Shown one piece after another: positions 58,627 to 64,000 of a stretch of DNA of 64,000 bases. How positions within the stretch are numbered: the stretch's first letter is position 1; each line of letters opens with the position of its first letter. Below the pieces are notes generated by a model. The model was not told the origin of the DNA, ran no database searches, and was given only the letters and a program-made list of their open reading frames with translations. A program made the position numbers and the translations under genes. Source of the DNA: Brassica napus (Eukaryota > Streptophyta > Magnoliopsida > Brassicales > Brassicaceae); the NCBI RefSeq assembly GCF_020379485.1, contig NC_063452.1:11015065-11079064 (forward strand), in the 5' to 3' direction.

Positions 58627-59496
58627 TGATACGCCCTAAAATAGGGAAGGATCACTCCACCGGACTAAAGGGATATGAACTCGCCAAAAGGGAGAACTGA
58701 TGGATTGAACGGTGACACAATGGGTTGCGGATGGCCCAATGATACTACCAGACTTCAGTTGGTGCTTGATATGACTCACAAGTCCACCAAAAGAAGGATT
58801 TCTAAACGTTGCCTGATATGACGCACAGGTCCAACGAATTAGAGGCTGTTTACTCGGAGATAACCTCACCAAGAAACAAAGAAGTGTTCTACAAAGAACA
58901 AATAGATAAACTCAAATAAAAGGGGAAAAAGCTTCTCTTATTTCGTGGCTCTTAGGCCCTATATATAGGATTACAAGTTGTAGAAATCCAAAGAAGAATG
59001 TGCTAAAAACAAGACATGGAAACTAGAAATGAAGACTTTGACTAAAGACCGAAATTAATGATTTTTGTTGAATTCTTTTTCCCATGCACGACCAAGACTT
59101 CCTTGCTGACTCCCTCTTGTCATTCTTGATGAAAATGGGCTTGAAATGGACTGAGGAAAGGTCTGGTCGAATTTGGTGTAAAACCGACCCAAATTGAATT
59201 TGTTATGAATTTTTCTTTGGGCTGAAAAATGCTCATTTCGCCCAGCAACTAAATCAGCTCCATCTTCAGTGTCACTTAGCTCATTCAGCTCCAAGCTAGT
59301 ATCACTTAGCTCACTCAACTCATCTAGCTCATCTACTATCACTTCAGCTGGTTCCAGCTCGTCCTCAGTCTCATCAGCTGGTTTTAGATCAGTATCCTCA
59401 CCATTAATCCATCCTATTTTGTCTTTTGTTGAAGAATCATCTGGCTCAGCCATGGTCGCATCATCCTGGCCCGGGTCTATGATCCGAGGCGCATCA
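58627..59496 (-). repeat. 3' LTR of the non-autonomous element
   Basis: 870 bp. Relative to the other LTR it lacks a 30-bp segment in a repeated cttcagctggt region (near 59342) and has about 20 extra bases near 59457-59480. Confidence 0.9.
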
Positions 59497-61091
59497 TTCC
59501 CTCCCTCTTGAAAAGGATTTGACCTCAAATCCATTTTACATGTATCAAAAGGAAATGAATCAGACAAAAAGAATTAAAAAATCATGTAAAATTTAGTGAA
59601 GGAAAATTTTGGAAAGAAACTTCCTTGGAGTTTTGAAGTTGGTTTCCTCGAGTACATGCATCTCCAAGTCTTAAACTGATAAGCACGATCTCTGCTTCTG
59701 TTCCTGACACCTCTTGGAGACTGATCATGTTTATCCTGGACACTCAAAACAAACATTAAAATACCAGGATCATATGTACAAGACAAGTACTTGTTCAGAT
59801 CATAAACCAAAGTTTCTTTCCCTAGAACATGTAGCACACGTTTCAGATCATCATGAAGCCTATCAAAGTAAGTCTTGTACACCAGAATGGTGTCAGGGCA
59901 CGTGATAGCACAGTTCCTAAAGAACAAATTCAAATCATGCGCAAGTTTCTCAGATTTAGAACACAAACGATTAAGTTCAAATTGAGAATTTCTTATCCAA
60001 GGCTCAGCATGTTTATCAAAGAAGGTGTTGTAAATCAGAATGTTTTCGAGGCATGAACTACCATAGAACATTTCCAAAACGTGCCTAACTTGATCAGATT
60101 CAGAACACAAAAGTTTTAGTTCAAGATCAGATTCAGAATAAGAATGGACAGGTTTCAAAACAGAATCACCACAAAAATCTATTTCAGCTTTATGTGAATT
60201 CTGTTCCAGCAATGTGCTAACCATAAAATCTTCCAAAGCATATGAGGATGCAAACAAAATTCCAGTGATCAGTTCATGTCCAGAAGATCTCAGACTAAAG
60301 CTATTTTCTTTGAAGACAAATGAATCAAACGATTTTCTAGAGCAGAAAACTAGTTGTTGCAAATCAAGCTCAGATGACTTTTCAAGATGATCAAGACCAG
60401 AAAGTTTTATGTCATTGGAACTGACTTTATCAAACAGATCAGGCAGAAAATTAATCAAATCAAGTTTCTCACAGTGCTCTTGAATGTATGTGGTCAAAGG
60501 CGTAGGAGTTGTGCCGGGATCAAAGCAAAGTTGGTTCTCCATGATGATGGATGTTATGCTTGGTGCTTCCGCTTAAAAGGTTGGACCAGGTTCGCCTTCC
60601 TCATCAAATATGGGACCTAGATCATCGTCCATGGGTCTCCTGGTGCCAAGAAGCAGTCCTTGATGTGAGTAGTCGAATGGTTCTTCCTTAAAATCCTGTG
60701 AAAATAGAACAAGACTACTCGGATGCTCCGGTTCAAAACAGGTTAGTCCATTAGTCTCTTCATCATCAAACATAAAATCAGATTTTGGAGATGGAAGATC
60801 ACATTCATCCTCACAAATGATCAAACTTTCAATCATCTCTTCATCATACTCATCAAAAATTGGTAAAGAATCTTAAAAATCTTTTTGATCTTCAAGGTTG
60901 TTTTCAGATTTACCTTTGGGTTTTTCATTGATGAATAAGGAAGGCTTAGCTACAGATGCACGTGTGGTTGTGCTCTTCTTTTGGATCTTGCTGACGTCCT
61001 TGAGGGCTTTCACCACACCCTCCACAAGGTTGTCACAAAACTCCCAGACTTCAAACTGACTGAAAAGCCTTCTTTGATCAGCTTCAAACAT
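59055..61091 (-). pseudogene. Single long frame of the non-autonomous element with three TAA stops
   Basis: Minus-strand codons from the ATG at 61091 down to 59055 stay in one frame of about 679 codons and are interrupted only by TAA at 60875-60873, 60575-60573 and 59576-59574. Between stops the reading is open: about 72, 99, 332 and 173 codons. The last block crosses the polypurine tract, which encodes QEGGN, and continues into the 3' LTR with an acidic repeat region (DELEPAE, SELSDTSLELNELSD). No RT or integrase motif is present. It reads as a decayed gag-side polyprotein of an element mobilised in trans. I do not know its function. Confidence 0.7.
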
Positions 61092-61384
61092 CTTAACCTG
61101 AAAGTTCTCAACACAAAAGGTTAACAGATAAAAATAATTCTCACACTCTCAAGTGTTTGATCTCACCCACACAAGTGTTTCTCTCAGATTTTATGGTCAC
61201 TCAAGAGTCTCCTCTCAAAGTTCTAAGAGAACAAATCAAATAACCCAATGGATTTCTCCAAGCAAGCAAGAGATGAACACAAGATAGAAAGATAAAGAGA
61301 ATTGGTTTTGAAATCCGTATTAACCACTCCAAGGCTGGATTTCTCCTCAGCCAGCAGGATTTCTCTTCCACCACCTAGCCAAAT

Positions 61385-61470
61385 AAATCAAACTTTTTTT
61401 TTTCTTTTCTCTTTTTCTTTGATAGATCTTTTTTTTTTTTTTTTTTTCTTTTCTCTTTTTTTTTTTTAAT
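61385..61470. repeat. Poly-T/TTTTC tracts in the element leader
   Basis: Long T-rich runs (up to about 20 T) between the primer-binding site and the first coding block. Confidence 0.8.
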
Positions 61471-61594
61471 AGAAGAATGGCGATAGGTAAGGTAGTGGCC
61501 CGGATTTGAGATAGAAAGATGAAGAAGAAGTGTTTAGAAATGAAAGATGAGAAAGATGGATAGATAGTACCGGTTGAGTGGCTCTGATACCACT

Positions 61595-62474
61595 TGATAC
61601 GCCCTAAAATAGGGAAGGATTACTCGACCGGACTAAAGGGATATGAACTCGCCAAAAGGGAGAACTGATGGATTGAACGGTGACACAATGGGTTGCGGAT
61701 GGCCCAATGATACTACCAGACTTCAGTTGGTGCTTGATATGACTCACAAGTCCACCAAAAGAAGGATTTCTAAACGTTGCCTGATATGACGCACAGGTCC
61801 AACGAATTAGAGGCTGTTTACTCGGAGATAACCTCACCAAGAAACAAAGAAGTGTTCTACAAAGAACAAATAGATAAACTCAAATAAAAGGGGAAAAAGC
61901 TTCTCTTATTTCGTGGCTCTTAGGCCCTATATATAGGATTACAAGTTGTAGAAATCCAAAGAAGAATGTGCTAAAAACAAGACATGGAAACTAGAAATGA
62001 AGACTTTGACTAAAGACCGAAATTAATGATTTTTGTTGAATTCTTTTTCCCATGCACGACCAAGACTTCCTTGCTGACTCCCTCTTGTCATTCTTGATGA
62101 AAATGGGCTTGAAATGGACTGAGGAAAGGTCTGGTCGAATTTGGTGTAAAACCGACCCAAATTGAATTTGTTATGAATTTTTCTTTGGGCTGAAAAATGC
62201 TCATTTCGCCCAGCAACTAAATCAGCTCCATCTTCAGTGTCACTTAGCTCATTCAGCTCCAAGCTAGTATCACTTAGCTCACTCAGCTCATCTAGCTCAT
62301 CTACTATCACTTCAGCTGGTTTCAGCTCAAGCATACTCTCTTCAGCTGGTTCCAGCTCGTCCTCAGTCTCATCAGCTGGTTTTAGATCAGTATCCTCACC
62401 ATTAATCCATCCTACTTTGTCTTTTGTTGAAGAATCATCTGGCTCAGCCATGGTCGATGATCCGAGGCGCATCA
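61595..62474 (-). repeat. 5' LTR of the non-autonomous element
   Basis: 880 bp, preceded on its inner side by the primer-binding site at 61592-61580. On the minus strand it contains an open frame (62472-62023) for the same acidic protein segment as the 3' LTR, but lengthened by one ten-residue repeat (about MLELKPAE). Confidence 0.9.
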
Positions 62475-62603
62475 GTGCGGGTTTACGATTTTTCTTTCGC
62501 AGGTTATGCGGGTCGGAATTTTGAGTTTAAAAAATAGAGTCGATCCGCGGGTTGACGGGTCATGCGGGACGGGTTGACCCGCGAACCCAGCCCTAAACCA
62601 AAT

Positions 62604-63003
62604 CCATGATATATTGAAATTTGTATATATTTTCTTTCAAGATTTCTTTTTTCTTTTTGCATTTATAAATAAAACTGTTAAAACTTAAATTCAGTATTCC
62701 AACGATATTCACAACAATTAATGGTTAACTAACTGGTGACAAAAATCTTGAGTCACAACAACAAAAGAGTTTACAGGATATAAAAGTTCAGACTGACAAC
62801 AACAACTAACAAGATTTTTACCAAAACAAAAATAACAGTTTATTCAAAACCTTAATTTGTTGTATAATTGGTTCGACTGGTGCGTACATTAGATTTGATC
62901 ATTATGTTCTCCATTCCAATGGAAACATTACAAAAAAAAGAATGACCAGAGAAAACCTATATAAAATTGAATGAATAAATTAAATTTATATATATTTCAG
63001 AGT
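62604..63003. other. Intergenic, 3' side of the demethylase gene
   Basis: No gene. It probably includes the 3' UTR and polyadenylation region of the minus-strand gene that ends at 63004. Confidence 0.4.
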
Positions 63004-63890
63004 TTATTTTGGTTCTTGAGAGAAAAACCAGGGAAGGATATGAACCTGAGGACTCCGTTTAGCTACCCTTTGGATGCGTTTTCGGCTTTTCCACTGCAAA
63101 TCACCAACCGCTGCATCAGTCGCTACTGCCCTCCTTGCCCGTCTATGGTTCAGTGACGGTGTCTTTGGCTCCATTGATCTGTTAAAACATCAATCAAAAC
63201 AAATGGATTCAGAGAAATGGGAAGACTTCGGCTTCTGATGGTGATTTATAGAGGCTTCAAGAGAGTGGGTTCTTAACACATACATCACAGGTGAACTTAA
63301 AAAGTTTGTGGCAATGTGTTTGGATAGCAAAGAAACAAACCTAGGGAGATCAATCTTTGGAGAGGATTCTGCCACTGGACAGCAAGCGGAGCAGACATAA
63401 GCCTCAGGCCGCCAATGAAGTTTAACACAATAGGTGTGATACCATTCACCACATTGACTACAAGAAACCATGGATCTCGAGTTGTATGGCTTTAGGCAAA
63501 CACAGTGTAACATACTTCGAGCTCGTAATGACTGCATCAAATCAACCATAATAATACAAACAGTTTTAGATAGACAGTAAAGGTTGTGTTGTGCTTGTTA
63601 ACATTCATTTTCTTGCTAACCTGAAGTTCTTCCTCTGCAATGACAGGCAAATTTTCACCCTCCGAGATAAGCTCGAATACTCCTTCCAAGGCAAGAGCAC
63701 CCGAGTCTGTCACCACCTGCAGACAAAACCAATAGCTCTCGTTAAGCATTCCAAAGTGGTAGTAAGCAATTTACTGAGAAACCGTGTGTACTTTTCTAGC
63801 TCGTTTTGCCCACTCTTGTCCAGTGTCATTTAGCTCCACAAGTCTCTTGCCTATGCGATACTCTTCAGGTAATAGTTTCAGTGCTTGTCC
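63004..63890 (-). CDS. JmjC/PLU-1-type histone demethylase, C-terminal exons (partial)
   Basis: The last four exons are visible on the minus strand: 63890-63792, 63716-63621, 63531-63341 and 63178-63004 (stop TAA at 63006-63004), with phases consistent throughout. The gene continues beyond the window, so the JmjN/JmjC catalytic core is not seen. Visible parts are a helical PLU-1-like segment (LLPEEYRIGKRLVELND), a PHD finger with C4HC3 pattern (LHCVCLKPYNSRSMVSCSQC, then WYHTYC and YVCSACC) and a basic tail ending QVHILPWFFSQEPK. This matches my memory of AT1G63490. JARID1-type proteins remove methyl groups from H3K4, and the PHD finger would bind histone tails. The stretch 63891-64000 reads as intron. 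Confidence 0.88.
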
Positions 63891-64000
63891 CTGTCAAGAG
63901 AAGCAAATAACCCAAACTCATCAACCAGATCATTGTGGTGTGGTGTCAAACTATTTATTGAAGCTAGGCATCTCAGTATGCGTAGGAAGTTGATATACTA

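Larger units (their letters stand above)
58627..62474 (-). mobile_element. Non-autonomous LTR retrotransposon, recently inserted
   Basis: LTRs at 58627-59496 (870 bp) and 61595-62474 (880 bp) share ends TGATACGCCC...GCGCATCA. A perfect 5-bp target duplication GTGCG flanks the element (58622-58626 and 62475-62479). On the minus strand the primer-binding site tggtatcagagcc (61592-61580) is two bases inside the right LTR. A polypurine tract caagagggagggaa abuts the left LTR at about 59510-59497. Orientation is therefore minus. The 2.1-kb interior has no protease, RT, integrase or RNase H. The LTRs differ by only about four substitutions and two indels, so insertion is recent. Internal protein sequence (LLGTRRPMDDDLGPIFDEE, LCFDPGTTP) resembles gag-side ORFs of crucifer Ty3/gypsy elements as I remember them. 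Confidence 0.9.
58238..62595. mobile_element. hAT-like element split by an LTR retrotransposon
   Basis: Ends CAGAGCTGGG (58238) and CCCAGCCCTA (ending 62595), with a perfect 8-bp duplication AACCAAAT (58230-58237 and 62596-62603). Both ends are rich in acccgcgggt-type motifs around an A/T-rich core. An LTR element inserted at 58622-58626. Without it the hAT element is only about 505 bp and non-coding. Confidence 0.8.

Noticed and set aside
59269..59511. Serine-rich plus-strand protein (and its copy at 62237-62524)
   Set aside because: It is the antisense of the acidic repeat coding region in the LTRs.

Overview
The window is nuclear DNA of a crucifer, most likely a Brassiceae species such as Brassica or Raphanus. 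The intron-containing genes have canonical GT-AG introns, and their order matches, from memory, Arabidopsis thaliana chromosome 1 around AT1G63400-AT1G63490: a mitochondrial RFL-type PPR gene, a GT90 glycosyltransferase (AT1G63420-like), an LRR receptor-like pseudokinase (AT1G63430-like), the copper P-type ATPase HMA5 (AT1G63440), glutathione peroxidase GPX8 (AT1G63460), AT-hook protein AHL5 (AT1G63470) and a JmjC/PLU-1/PHD histone demethylase (AT1G63490, cut by the window end). The expected neighbours AT1G63410, AT1G63450 and AT1G63480 were not seen; transposon debris lies in their places. This is what a fractionated copy of an ancestral block in a mesohexaploid genome looks like.

Layout. 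1-12.2 kb: a decayed copia element lying in the remains of an F-box/LRR gene, a complete Helitron, the 5' part of another copia element, a candidate Pol III unit, and three broken restorer-of-fertility-like (RFL) PPR copies, the last closely resembling radish Rfo. 12.4-24.2 kb: one orphan ORF, a 6-kb reverse-strand copia element with two 228-bp LTRs, and a LINE remnant into which a hAT element, three head-to-tail Helitrons and a SINE were inserted. 24.7-27.7 kb: GT90 gene. 28-33 kb: MITEs and a SINE. 33.5-36.6 kb: LRR pseudokinase. 37-43 kb: a Helitron, small insertions and an unidentified broken spliced gene. 43.2-54.3 kb: HMA5, a three-level nested MITE, GPX8 and AHL5. 58.2-62.6 kb: a hAT-like element split by a young non-autonomous LTR retrotransposon. 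63.0-64.0 kb: 3' exons of the demethylase gene.

The single-copy genes are housekeeping or stress genes with no operon-like relationship. HMA5 (copper export), GPX8 (peroxide removal), AHL5 and the demethylase (chromatin) are neighbours by ancestry only. The most distinctive features are the decaying RFL cluster, precisely resolvable nested insertions with target-site duplications, at least ten very short oligo-A/T insertions flanked by direct repeats (read as extreme 5'-truncated retroposition scars), a tandem exon duplication in the GT90 gene, and the non-autonomous LTR element whose one long frame runs through its polypurine tract into the LTR.
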